The position numbers and the translations under genes were made by a program. Shown here piece after piece: positions 18,486 to 26,825 of a stretch of DNA of 64,000 nt (position 1 is its first letter; each line of letters opens with the position of its first letter). The stretch comes from Crossiella sp. S99.2. GTDB taxonomy: Bacteria; Actinomycetota; Actinomycetes; Mycobacteriales; Pseudonocardiaceae. Under the pieces are notes generated by a model. It made no database searches. It saw nothing but the letters and a program-made list of their open reading frames with translations, and was not told the origin of the DNA. The stretch covers positions 707,272 through 771,271 of the forward strand of contig NZ_JALMDK010000006.1 of the NCBI RefSeq assembly GCF_023094165.1, written 5' to 3'.

Positions 18486-18529
18486 CCCCTCCCACCTGCA
18501 CATACTTTCCCCGAAAGGCTGTTTTTGCG

Positions 18530-18901
18530 ATGCCGGTTCCCAGCGAGCTGCACTACACCAAGGACCACGAGTGGATCACCGACGGTCCCCTCGCCACAGT
18601 CGGGATCACCGCCTACGCCGCCGAGGCGCTGGGTGACGTGGTCTTCGTCCAGCTTCCCGAGGTGGGGGCGGTGGTGAGCGCCGGTGAGGCGTGCGGTGAG
18701 ATCGAGTCGACGAAATCGGTCAGCGACCTGCTGGCCCCGGTCTCCGGCACGGTGACCGAGGTCAACCAGGCCGTGGCCGAGGATCCGGCGTTGCTGAACT
18801 CCGACCCGTTCGGAGCCGGGTGGCTGATCAGGATCAACCGCGCGGCCCCGGACGGGGAGCTGCTCACGCCGGATGAGTACGACGAGCTGACCGCAGGCTG
18901 A
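18530..18901 (+). CDS. gcvH: Glycine cleavage H protein
   Basis: 123 residues. The lipoyl-attachment lysine is Lys62 in GEIESTKSVSDLL, within the HYTKDHEW...GDVVFVQLPEVG framework of GcvH. It lies 44 bases after gcvT and 15 before glyA. It shuttles the aminomethyl group on its lipoyl arm between P, T and L proteins. The start gives the family's usual short N-terminus; longer frames upstream overlap gcvT. Confidence 0.95.
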   Translation: MPVPSELHYTKDHEWITDGPLATVGITAYAAEALGDVVFVQLPEVGAVVSAGEACGEIESTKSVSDLLAPVSGTVTEVNQAVAEDPALLNSDPFGAGWLIRINRAAPDGELLTPDEYDELTAG

Positions 18902-18916
18902 AAGGAAGACCCGATC

Positions 18917-20167
18917 ATGTCCACTTTGGACACGCCGCTCGCGCAGATCGACCCGGAGATCGCCGAGGTGCTCGGCGCCGAACTCCGCCGCCAGCAGTCC
19001 ACCCTGGAGATGATCGCCTCGGAGAACTTCGCCCCGGTGGGCGTGCTCGAGGCGCAGGGCTCGGTGCTGACCAACAAGTACGCCGAGGGCTACCCCGGCA
19101 GGCGCTACTACGGCGGCTGCGAGCACGTCGACGTCTCCGAGCGCCTGGCCATCCAGCGGGTCAAGGACCTCTTCGGCGCCGAGCACGCCAACGTGCAGCC
19201 GCACTCCGGCGCGCAGGCCAACGCCGCGGTCATGCACGCGCTGCTCACCCCCGGGGACAAGATCCTCGGCCTGGAGCTGGCGCACGGCGGGCACCTCACC
19301 CACGGCATGCGGATCAACTTCTCCGGCAAGCTCTACGACGTGGCCGCCTACCAGGTCCGCGAGGACACCGGCCTGATCGACATGGCCGAGGTGGAGCGGC
19401 TGGCCAAGGAGCACCAGCCCAAGATGATCGTGGCCGGCTGGTCGGCCTACCCGCGCCAGCTGGACTTCGCCGAGTTCCGCCGGATCGCCGATGAGGTGGG
19501 CGCCTACCTGATGGTGGACATGGCGCACTTCGCCGGGCTGGTCGCGGCCGGGCTGCACCCCAGCCCGGTGCCGCACGCGCACGTGGTGACCACCACCACG
19601 CACAAGACCCTGGGCGGACCGCGCGGCGGCACCATCCTGAGCACCCAGGAGTTCGCCAAGAAGATCGACTCCGCGGTGTTCCCGGGTCAGCAGGGCGGGC
19701 CGCTGGAGCACGTGATCGCGGCCAAGGCGGTGGCGTTCAAGATCGCCGCGAGCGAGGAGTTCGCCGAGCGGCAGCGGCGCACCCTGTCCGGGGCCAAGAT
19801 CCTGGCCGAGACGCTGGTCAAGGCAGGCGGCGGGGTGGACGTGCTCACCGGCGGCACCGACGTGCACCTGGTGCTGGCCGACCTGCGCAACCACGAGCTG
19901 GACGGCAAGCAGGCCGAGGCCCGGCTGCACGAGGTGGGCATCACGGTCAACCGCAACGCGGTCCCGTTCGACCCGCGCCCGCCGATGGTCACCTCCGGCC
20001 TGCGCATCGGCACCCCCGCGCTGGCCACCCGCGGCTTCACCGACGCGGACTTCGCCGAGGTCTCCGACGTGATCGCCAAGGCGCTCACCCCGGACTTCGA
20101 CGCGACCGCCCTGCGCGCCCGGGTCACCGACCTGGCCGCCAAGCACCCCCTCTACCCCAACCTCTGA
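18917..20167 (+). CDS. glyA: Serine hydroxymethyltransferase
   Basis: 416 residues, standard length. The PLP lysine is Lys230 in TTTTHKTLGGPRGG, and ENFAP, the YPGRRYYGGCE motif and HSGAQANAAV are all present. It interconverts serine and glycine with tetrahydrofolate, and here it is co-transcribed with gcvT and gcvH under the glycine riboswitch, joining glycine cleavage to serine supply. An AAAGGAAG site precedes the ATG. Actinobacterial genomes often have more than one glyA, so this may be the glycine-catabolic copy. Confidence 0.95.
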   Translation: MSTLDTPLAQIDPEIAEVLGAELRRQQSTLEMIASENFAPVGVLEAQGSVLTNKYAEGYPGRRYYGGCEHVDVSERLAIQRVKDLFGAEHANVQPHSGAQANAAVMHALLTPGDKILGLELAHGGHLTHGMRINFSGKLYDVAAYQVREDTGLIDMAEVERLAKEHQPKMIVAGWSAYPRQLDFAEFRRIADEVGAYLMVDMAHFAGLVAAGLHPSPVPHAHVVTTTTHKTLGGPRGGTILSTQEFAKKIDSAVFPGQQGGPLEHVIAAKAVAFKIAASEEFAERQRRTLSGAKILAETLVKAGGGVDVLTGGTDVHLVLADLRNHELDGKQAEARLHEVGITVNRNAVPFDPRPPMVTSGLRIGTPALATRGFTDADFAEVSDVIAKALTPDFDATALRARVTDLAAKHPLYPNL

Positions 20168-20174
20168 CACCAAT

Positions 20175-20227
20175 TTGGGCCAAGTCGTACGCCCGGTTTG
20201 CCCAACCAGGCGTACGACTTGGCCCAA
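20175..20227. repeat. Intergenic palindrome, GTACGAC/TTGGCC family, copy 2
   Basis: A perfect 19-bp inverted repeat (left arm TTGGGCCAAGTCGTACGCC, 20175-20193; right arm 20209-20227) with a 15-base loop starts eight bases after the glyA stop. It can act as a terminator for the gcvT-gcvH-glyA operon. The right arm matches the sequence near 5881-5898. Confidence 0.7.
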
Positions 20228-20250
20228 CTCGACGGGTTGGCGGTTGTGGG

Positions 20251-20457
20251 TCAGGCGGCGATGGGGCCCGCGTGGCGGACCGGGCGGTGGGTTTTCTGGG
20301 CGGCGCGGGCGGCGCGGGTGGCCTTGATCCGCTCGGTGCGGGCCACCTTCACGGCCTTCGGCTCGCCCTGGCCGTCGACCACGGCCGGGAGGATCATCAG
20401 CGCCAGCACCAGCAGGCTCAGCACCGCACCGGTCCAGGTCAGCACCATCTCCAGCAT
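20251..20457 (-). CDS. Small single-pass membrane protein
   Basis: 68 residues: one hydrophobic helix at about 5-28, then a strongly basic tail (KVARTERIKATRAARAAQKTH). AAGGAG lies seven bases before the ATG, which supports a real gene. No family is recognised. It lies alone between the glyA palindrome and the second ABC system, on the same strand as the latter but upstream of nothing. The basic tail would face the cytoplasm. Confidence 0.6.
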   Translation of the reverse strand: MLEMVLTWTGAVLSLLVLALMILPAVVDGQGEPKAVKVARTERIKATRAARAAQKTHRPVRHAGPIAA

Positions 20458-20552
20458 CGTGGTCTCCTTCGCTTCGCGCTCTCTGTGTCTGAAACCAGTT
20501 TGCGCTGGTAGACCCCGCTTGCGGATCGGCCGTTAAGCCATCCTGACCCCGA

Positions 20553-20584
20553 CCGTTCGGCCAGTCGGCGGACTGGCCGAACGG
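20553..20584 (-). terminator. Hairpin after the FtsX-like permease gene
   Basis: A perfect 14-bp stem, CCGTTCGGCCAGTC and its complement, with the four-base loop GGCG, lies nine bases past the permease stop in the direction of transcription. It is a strong terminator candidate without a T tract. Confidence 0.7.
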
Positions 20585-20592
20585 CCGAGGGC

Positions 20593-22836
20593 TCACTCCT
20601 CGGCGTAAGCCTGAGGGGAGATCCTGCGCAGCAGCGGACCGCAGGCCGAGGCCGCGACCATGGCGACGCCGAAGCCGACCACCAGTGGCGTGACCAGCCA
20701 ATAGTTGACTGTCAGCGGCGCCTGGACCACCGTCATCAGCCCCCCGCCGACCGCCAGCCCGGCCAGGCCCGCGCCCAGGGTGGCCACCAGGGAGGGCAGC
20801 GCCGCCTCGGTGCGCAACGCCCTGGCCAGCACCCGCACCGGGGTGCCTGCCGCGATCAGCGCGGCCAGCGTGCGCCTGCGGTCGACCACCGAGCCGGCCG
20901 CGGTGATGGCGGCGCTGATGCCGCCGAGCAGTCCGGCGATGATCAGGCCGATCAGCGCGATCCGGCGCATGTCGCCGACCTGCATGGTGTCCCGGCCCTG
21001 CTGGGCCTCCAGTGAGCCGATCCGGCCGCCGGGCACCTGCTCGATCAGCAGCGTGCGCACCAGCTCGGCGTTGGCCGGGCTGGTCATCACGGTCAGCGTG
21101 TAGCCGGTGAGCTGGGCGCCCTTGGGGATCAGCGCGGGGTCGATGATGATCGTGCCGCCCGCCTTGCCGTTGTCCCCGGCCATCTGGTGCACGACCGGCT
21201 TCGCAGGCAGCGGGGTGCTGCCCTCGTCCCGGCCCGCGTAAGTGGACAGCTGCAGCGGCCCGGACGGGTACTGCTGCCCCTTGCCGACCCGGACGCCGGG
21301 CGCGCCGCCGCACTGGCCGAGTTGCAGCCACATCAGCGCGGTGGCGTCCTCGCAGCCGAGCACGATCGCCCGGCCGACGTAGTTGCCGCTCTGGTTCTTG
21401 AGGTTGCCGTGCGCGGCCACCCCGACCGGGGTGTTCACCCCGCGCTTGGCCAGTTCCACCCGCAGCCGTTCGGCCGCGGTCTGCACCTCGTGCGAGCTGA
21501 CCGTGGTGTAGAGCACGCCCTCCTTCCACGGCTGCCAGGTCCGGTCGTCCACCTTGCGCTCCAGCGAGGGCAGCACGGTCAGCGCCAGGCTGCCCGCGAA
21601 CACCGCGAGCACCACGCCGGAGGCGGCCCGGTAGGCGGCCTTGGGGTCATCGCGCAGCCGTCGCCCGGCGAGCAGGGTGGACGGGCGGCGCCAAACCTTC
21701 GTGAAGATCCGGCCGACCACCGAGGTCAGCCACGGCCCGACCACCGAGGCGGCCAGTGCGATCCCGGCCAGTCCGCCGATGAGCACCGAGGTGCCGCCGG
21801 TGGCGCTGGCCACGCTGATGCCGCCGATGAAGGCCCCGGCCGCGGCGATGAGGATGAGCAGCCGCCACGCGCTGGGCGGCTTGCGGCTGTGCTGCTGCGC
21901 CGCGCCCAGCGGCTGGGTGAGCACCCGGCGCAGGCCGAACACGGCCGCGCCGATCACCAGCAGCGGGGTGCCGATGCCGATGCCAAGGGAGAGCAGCCAG
22001 CTCGGTTCCAGGTCGGCGGCGAACCAGGTGCCGCCGTTCCACGGGAGTTGCGTGGTCAGTTCCCTGGCCACCGGTCCGAGGGCGAGGCCGAGCAGGGTGC
22101 CCAGCACCGTGGCGACCGCGATCTCCACCACCGTGATCGCGACCACCTGCCCAGGGGTCGCGCCGGCCAGTCGCAACGCGGCCAGGCGGCGTTCCCGGCG
22201 GGCCGCGGTGAGCCGGGCGGAGGAGGCGATAAGCACCAGGCTCGGTACCACCAGCACGACCAGGCCGACCTGGGAGAGCAGCAACAGCATGAAATCGGGC
22301 CGGGGTTCGCCGGTCGGGACTAGCCCGGCGGCCGGGTAGGCATCGCCCTCGGCCAGGGTCTGCGGGCCGTGCCCGACCACCGCGACGAGCTCGCCGGGGT
22401 AGATCAGGGCCTGATCGCCGAGTTCGCCGATCACCTTGCCCTGGAAGCGTTTGGCCAGCTGGTCGGCTGGCAGGTCGCGGGCCAGCGCGGCCAGTGCCGG
22501 GGACAGCAGCACCTCACCCGGTTGCGGGACGCGCAGCAGGCCGGGCGCGGCCGGGGCGTTCGGGGTGAGCGCGGCCACGTCGATCCGGGTGATGGCCTTG
22601 TCCCGCACCCGGTCCTGGCTGTTCTTGACCAGGATCCCGGCCGCGGACTCGTCCGCGGCGGGCCGGGGCTGGCGCCATGCCTCGTGTTCGGCGCGGGCGT
22701 CCAGGGCGCCGGGCACGGCCGCCAGCCAGGACACCAGGGTGACCGCGATGGCCACGCCGAAAAGAGTAAACACTGCCGCGACCAGGCTGCGGCGATCCCC
22801 GCGGAGCACCCGCAGGGCGAGCTGGAAAGGATTCAC
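20593..22836 (-). CDS. Large FtsX-like ABC transporter permease
   Basis: 747 residues with about eight to ten membrane helices in two FtsX-like halves: one helix near 20-40, an outer domain to about 185, helices from 190 to 430, a second outer domain to about 620, and final helices. Motifs such as ARRERRLAALRLAGATPGQV (first half) and DRRRTLAALIAAGTPVRVL (second half) mark the two FtsX units. The start overlaps the ATPase stop by four bases. Such exporters often confer resistance to or export of peptides and lipids; the substrate is unknown. Confidence 0.88.
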   Translation of the reverse strand: MNPFQLALRVLRGDRRSLVAAVFTLFGVAIAVTLVSWLAAVPGALDARAEHEAWRQPRPAADESAAGILVKNSQDRVRDKAITRIDVAALTPNAPAAPGLLRVPQPGEVLLSPALAALARDLPADQLAKRFQGKVIGELGDQALIYPGELVAVVGHGPQTLAEGDAYPAAGLVPTGEPRPDFMLLLLSQVGLVVLVVPSLVLIASSARLTAARRERRLAALRLAGATPGQVVAITVVEIAVATVLGTLLGLALGPVARELTTQLPWNGGTWFAADLEPSWLLSLGIGIGTPLLVIGAAVFGLRRVLTQPLGAAQQHSRKPPSAWRLLILIAAAGAFIGGISVASATGGTSVLIGGLAGIALAASVVGPWLTSVVGRIFTKVWRRPSTLLAGRRLRDDPKAAYRAASGVVLAVFAGSLALTVLPSLERKVDDRTWQPWKEGVLYTTVSSHEVQTAAERLRVELAKRGVNTPVGVAAHGNLKNQSGNYVGRAIVLGCEDATALMWLQLGQCGGAPGVRVGKGQQYPSGPLQLSTYAGRDEGSTPLPAKPVVHQMAGDNGKAGGTIIIDPALIPKGAQLTGYTLTVMTSPANAELVRTLLIEQVPGGRIGSLEAQQGRDTMQVGDMRRIALIGLIIAGLLGGISAAITAAGSVVDRRRTLAALIAAGTPVRVLARALRTEAALPSLVATLGAGLAGLAVGGGLMTVVQAPLTVNYWLVTPLVVGFGVAMVAASACGPLLRRISPQAYAEE

Positions 22837-23528
22837 GCGGCGACCCGCCGCGCGATCAGTCCGTCCCGGATCTCCACCACGCGCTCGGCACGGGCGGCCA
22901 CCTGCGGATCGTGCGTCACGATGACCACCGCGGCCCCGGAGTCCTTGGCCGCGGCCAGCAGCGCGCCGATGGTCTCATCCGAGGTGCGCGAGTCCAGCGC
23001 GCCGGTCGGCTCATCGGCGAAGATCACCCGCGGCCGGTGCGCCAGCGCCCGCGCGATCGCCACCCGCTGCGCCTGCCCGCCGGACAACTCACCGGGTCGG
23101 CGGCCCTCCATCCCGGCCAGGCCGAGCCGGGTCAGCCACTGCCGTGCGGCGGTCAGCGCCTGGTCCTTGGCCATGCCCGCGAGCAGCATCGGCAGCGCCG
23201 CGTTCTCCTCCGCGGTCAGCTCCCCGACCAGCATCCCGGCCTGGAAGACGAACCCGAAGGCGGAGCGGCGCAGCTTGCTGCGCTCGGTCTCGCCGAACTG
23301 GTCGATCCGCTTGCCGTCCAGCATCACCACACCGTCATCGGTGGGCAGGATGCCGGCCAGCACGTGCAGCAGGGTCGATTTGCCCGATCCGGACGGTCCG
23401 ATGATCGCGACCACCTCGCCGGGTGCGATCGAGATGTCCACCCCGGCGAGCGCGTGGGTCTGGCCGTAGCGCTTGATCAGGTGGTGGCCGGTGAGCACCG
23501 GCTGCGCACCGAAACCCGGAACCGTCAA
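22833..23528 (-). CDS. ABC transporter ATPase paired with large permease
   Basis: 231 residues. Walker A is GPSGSGKSTLL near 42-50, the signature is LSGGQAQRVAIARAL, and Walker B is VIFADEPTGALD. It belongs to the MacB/BceA-type group that works with FtsX-like permeases, and the four-base overlap with the next gene supports that pairing. It is divergent from the kinase gene at 23925, which is the usual layout for a sensor that controls the exporter. Confidence 0.92.
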   Translation of the reverse strand: MTVPGFGAQPVLTGHHLIKRYGQTHALAGVDISIAPGEVVAIIGPSGSGKSTLLHVLAGILPTDDGVVMLDGKRIDQFGETERSKLRRSAFGFVFQAGMLVGELTAEENAALPMLLAGMAKDQALTAARQWLTRLGLAGMEGRRPGELSGGQAQRVAIARALAHRPRVIFADEPTGALDSRTSDETIGALLAAAKDSGAAVVIVTHDPQVAARAERVVEIRDGLIARRVAA

Positions 23529-23569
23529 CGTGTCCTCCTGTGTTGAATTGGCGTGCTCCGCACGCTGGA

Positions 23570-23659
23570 TTTTTCGCTCCTAAGTCGCCTCGTCGTGTGC
23601 CCGCCGCACGCGAAGCAAGCTTCGGATGCGTCGGGCACACGACAAGGCAACGCGAAAAA
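23570..23659. repeat. Long imperfect inverted repeat in divergent spacer
   Basis: The 396-bp spacer 23529-23924 between the ATPase and kinase genes holds a 90-bp imperfect palindrome. Outer arms TTTTTCGC and GCGAAAAA enclose a 12-bp perfect pair (GTCGTGTGCCCG and its complement) and an inner CGAAGC/GCTTCG hairpin. It is unlike the rest of the window and may be a dispersed repeat or a small mobile-element relic. Past it, to the kinase start, only ordinary GC-rich spacer is seen, with the palindrome GGCCGATCGGCCG near 23850. Confidence 0.6.
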
Positions 23660-23924
23660 TCGGCACCCCGCCGCTGGCGAAGAGCCCGCCGTGTCGCTGC
23701 GCGCCACGCCTGTTTCGCAACAAGTTGTGGTGGTTGCGTTGGCGATCGGGGGGCGGGGCGCTTGCGCTTGTGTCTGACGGGATCAAAGACTGGCCGAGTG
23801 CGGCCCCTGGTGACTTCGGCCAGCGGGTCAGGCGTGGGTGGCCGTCCTCGGCCGATCGGCCGAGGGACCGGGTGGCCACCCGGCCGAGGTGCGCGCGCGG
23901 GGCGAACACGTACCGTGTTCCACT

Positions 23925-25121
23925 GTGGACACCACGTTGACCGGCTGGCGGCCGTTGTTGCGGCGGCAGTGGCCGATCGCCGGCGCGCTCGGGTTCATGT
24001 TGCTGGTCGAGTTCAGCTCGGGGCTCGGCGGCAGCCGCTCCGACATCCTGGGGCTGGCCTGGCTGGCCGACGCGATCATCGCGTTGATCGCCGTGGTGGC
24101 CCCGCGCCGTCCGGTGGAGTCGGCACTGCTCGCCTCGATGACCATGATCGGCCTGACCGCCGGGCTGCGCTACACCCACGTGAACCACTGGGACGCGGTC
24201 GCCGGCATGGGGCCGGTGGAGACCGCGGCCGGGATGGCCCTGATCGCCACCGTGGTCCGCCAGGCCTCGCCGAACAAGGCCACCACCGCGGTGGCCGGGA
24301 TCGTCTTCGCCGGCATCCTGGCCGGGGTGATCCGCCCTGGCGGCAACCTGTTCGACAACCTCGCCTCGGTCGCCATCCCCGGCATGCTGCTGCTGTTGTC
24401 CATCGGCACCGGGGTGTACTTCCGGGCCCGCGACGGCGACCGGCGCCGGGTGGTGACCGCCGCGGTCAGCTCCGCCCAGCAGGACGAGCGGCTGGCGCTG
24501 GCCCGGGAACTGCATGACGTGGTCGCGCACCACGTCACCGGGATCGTGGTGCAGGCCCAGGCTGCGCAGGTGGTGGCCGAGCAGGATCCACTTGCCGCGC
24601 AACGGGTTCTGCCCTACATCGAACGGGCCGGGGTGGACGCGCTGACCGCGATGCGCTCGCTGGTGAGCAGCCTGCGGGACACCCACGCGGTGGGCGAGGT
24701 CGGCGCCAGCGACGCGGCCACCACCGATCCGGTGGCCGACATCCGCAAGGTGGTCGACGACGCCGCGGCCGCCGGGCTGCCGGTGTACCTGACCCTGGAC
24801 CTGCCCAGGACGCTGTCGGTGGAGCTGGCCCGCTCGGTGCTGCGGGTGGTGCAGGAGTCGCTGACCAACACGCAGAAGCACGCGGTCGGGCTGACCGCGG
24901 TACGGGTCGCGGTGAGCACCGCGGACGAGATGGTGCACGTCCGGGTCACCGACGACGGCAAGGGGTCCTCCGCCGCGCCAGCCGGTGGTTCGGGGGGCTA
25001 CGGTCTGGTCGGAATGCGGGAACGGGTTGAGCTGCTGGGCGGCCGGTTCAGCGCCGGGCCGAGGCTGTCCGGTGGCTGGGAGGTGCACGCCTGGCTGCCG
25101 GTGCGGGAGGCAACGCGGTGA
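23925..25121 (+). CDS. NarL-type sensor histidine kinase
   Basis: 398 residues. The N-terminal 170 hold about five or six membrane helices with little outside loop, so it probably senses in the membrane. HisKA_3 dimerisation region with His197 in LARELHDVVAHHVTG, then an ATPase domain with VVQESLTNTQKHA (N box) and GGYGLVGMRER. The GTG at 23925 was chosen because the longer in-frame start adds a polar stretch without a clear binding site; this is uncertain. The stop overlaps the regulator start. It likely controls the divergent ABC exporter. Confidence 0.85.
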   Translation: MDTTLTGWRPLLRRQWPIAGALGFMLLVEFSSGLGGSRSDILGLAWLADAIIALIAVVAPRRPVESALLASMTMIGLTAGLRYTHVNHWDAVAGMGPVETAAGMALIATVVRQASPNKATTAVAGIVFAGILAGVIRPGGNLFDNLASVAIPGMLLLLSIGTGVYFRARDGDRRRVVTAAVSSAQQDERLALARELHDVVAHHVTGIVVQAQAAQVVAEQDPLAAQRVLPYIERAGVDALTAMRSLVSSLRDTHAVGEVGASDAATTDPVADIRKVVDDAAAAGLPVYLTLDLPRTLSVELARSVLRVVQESLTNTQKHAVGLTAVRVAVSTADEMVHVRVTDDGKGSSAAPAGGSGGYGLVGMRERVELLGGRFSAGPRLSGGWEVHAWLPVREATR

Positions 25122-25777
25122 CGATTCGGGTCTTGATCGCCGACGACCAGGAGATGGTGCGCGTCGGGTTCCGGATGATCCTGGAGGCCCAGCCGGACAT
25201 CGAGGTGGTCGCCGACGTGCCCGATGGCATCAGCGCGGTGCGCCGGGCCAGGGAACTGCGCCCGGACGTGTGCCTGATGGACATCCGGATGCCCGGCATC
25301 GACGGCCTGGAAGTCACCAAACAGCTCTGCGGCCCCGGCGTGACCGACCCGATCAAGGTCGTGGTGGTGACCACCTTCGACCTGGACGAGTACGTGCACA
25401 CCGCGCTGGGCTACGGCGCGAGCGGGTTCCTGCTCAAGGACGCCGGTCCGGCGCTGCTGGTGGAGGCGGTGCGGGCGGCGGTGCGCGGGGACGCGCTGAT
25501 CTCGCCGCAGATCACCGTGCGGATGCTGGAGCACTTCAACAAATCCGGCGGTGGCAGGCCGAAGTCGGAGGATCCGGCCGAGCCGCTGACCGAGCGGGAG
25601 ATGGACGTGGTGCGCGCGGCGGCCCGCGGGCTGACCAACACCGAGATCGGCGCGGAGCTGTTCCTGTCGCTGTCCACGGTGAAGACGCACCTGGCCTCGG
25701 TGCAGGCCAAGCTGGGCGCGCGGAACCGGGTGGAGATCGCCGCCTGGGCGTGGCGATCCGGGCTGCTCAACGGGTGA
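25118..25777 (+). CDS. NarL/FixJ-family response regulator
   Basis: 219 residues. Receiver with phosphoacceptor Asp55 in VCLMDIRMPG, acidic pair in ADDQ, Thr in VTTFD and Lys in LLKDAGP. The LuxR-type HTH at about 150-210 is recognisable (LTEREMDVVRAAARGLTNTE in the first helices, then STVKTHLASVQAKL). The GTG start overlaps the kinase stop by four bases. Its 3' end overlaps the end of the convergent TetR gene by 11 bases. Confidence 0.92.
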   Translation: MTIRVLIADDQEMVRVGFRMILEAQPDIEVVADVPDGISAVRRARELRPDVCLMDIRMPGIDGLEVTKQLCGPGVTDPIKVVVVTTFDLDEYVHTALGYGASGFLLKDAGPALLVEAVRAAVRGDALISPQITVRMLEHFNKSGGGRPKSEDPAEPLTEREMDVVRAAARGLTNTEIGAELFLSLSTVKTHLASVQAKLGARNRVEIAAWAWRSGLLNG

Positions 25778-26741
25778 TCGCGTAGCCCGCGCCGGCGCCG
25801 TCCGCGCGGGCGGCGATCCGGCCACGCTCGACCCGGATCGCGGTTTCCGGACCGGTCATGCCGAGGCGTTCGGCGATGGCCGGGACGCTGGCGTCGCACA
25901 CCACCCGCAGCTGTCCGGGTTTACCGCCCGCGGCCCGCAGGTTGTGCCCGAACCCGGCCAGGGTGAGTCCGGCGAGCAGGCGTAGCTCGGCCGACCAGAG
26001 CGCGCCGAGCACCAGCGTGACCGGTTCGTCCGTGCCGTGCGCGAGGTCCTCGACCGCGCCGAGCCGGTCCGGGCCGAGGAACAGGATCAGCCCGTCGGCG
26101 TTCAGCTCGATCATGGTGGCGTGCACGGTGCAGACCGCGACCGACTCCGGCCAGGCGCTGCCCGGCCTGCGCACCTGGGGCAGTGCCGTTGGCGGTGACC
26201 AGGGATCGGCCACCGGCAGCTCGGCGAGCTGGGCGCAGGCGGCGACCACGACGTCGGCGGCGACGAAGTCCGGGGCGAGGGTGGCCAGCTGGTTCGCCCC
26301 GTGCAACGCGGTCAGCGCCAGCCGGGCCCGCTGCGCCCCGCCGTCGCCAAGCTGGGTGCCCAGCATCACCGCCTGGATCTCCAGCAGCTGCGCGTAGACC
26401 CCGCGGGTGTCCTCCTCGGCGAGCACCTCGCCGACCAGCTCCGGGTTGGCGGTCCGGGCCAGCCAGGACCGGGCGAAGGCGGCCAGCGCGCTGCCGGTCG
26501 TGCCGTCCACCGGCTCCGGCGCGGAGCGTTCGGTCAGCGCCGCGCCCGCGAGCACGGCGAAGTACAGCGCCCGCTTGCCGGGGAAGTTGGAGTAGACCGC
26601 GCCCCTGGTCAGCCCGGCCCGGTCCGCGATGTCGTCGATCTTGGCTTCCCGGTAGCCGCGTTCGGCGAACTCGGCCCTGGCCGCGTCCAGGATCTTGCCG
26701 CGGTTCTGTTCCTGCAGCTCCGCCCTTGTCAGTCTCGCCAC
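25767..26741 (-). CDS. TetR-family regulator with long C-terminal region
   Basis: 324 residues, about 120 more than a usual TetR protein. The N-terminal DNA-binding domain is clear: ILDAARAEFAERGYREAKID, then ADRAGLTRGAVYSNFPGKRAL. Residues 60-190 look like the helical ligand domain; the last 130 form an extra region of unknown role. The GTG at 26741 (VARLTRAE) was chosen as the common TetR start; an ATG six codons upstream is possible. It is divergent from the prolyl oligopeptidase gene by about 85 bp, which may be its target. Confidence 0.82.
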   Translation of the reverse strand: MARLTRAELQEQNRGKILDAARAEFAERGYREAKIDDIADRAGLTRGAVYSNFPGKRALYFAVLAGAALTERSAPEPVDGTTGSALAAFARSWLARTANPELVGEVLAEEDTRGVYAQLLEIQAVMLGTQLGDGGAQRARLALTALHGANQLATLAPDFVAADVVVAACAQLAELPVADPWSPPTALPQVRRPGSAWPESVAVCTVHATMIELNADGLILFLGPDRLGAVEDLAHGTDEPVTLVLGALWSAELRLLAGLTLAGFGHNLRAAGGKPGQLRVVCDASVPAIAERLGMTGPETAIRVERGRIAARADGAGAGYAITR

Positions 26742-26825
26742 TTGACAAACCCTAGCCACTCACCGAAATACTCTCACCATCCAGATGATACGACCATCTG
26801 AAATATTCCGAAAGAGGGTGGGGGC

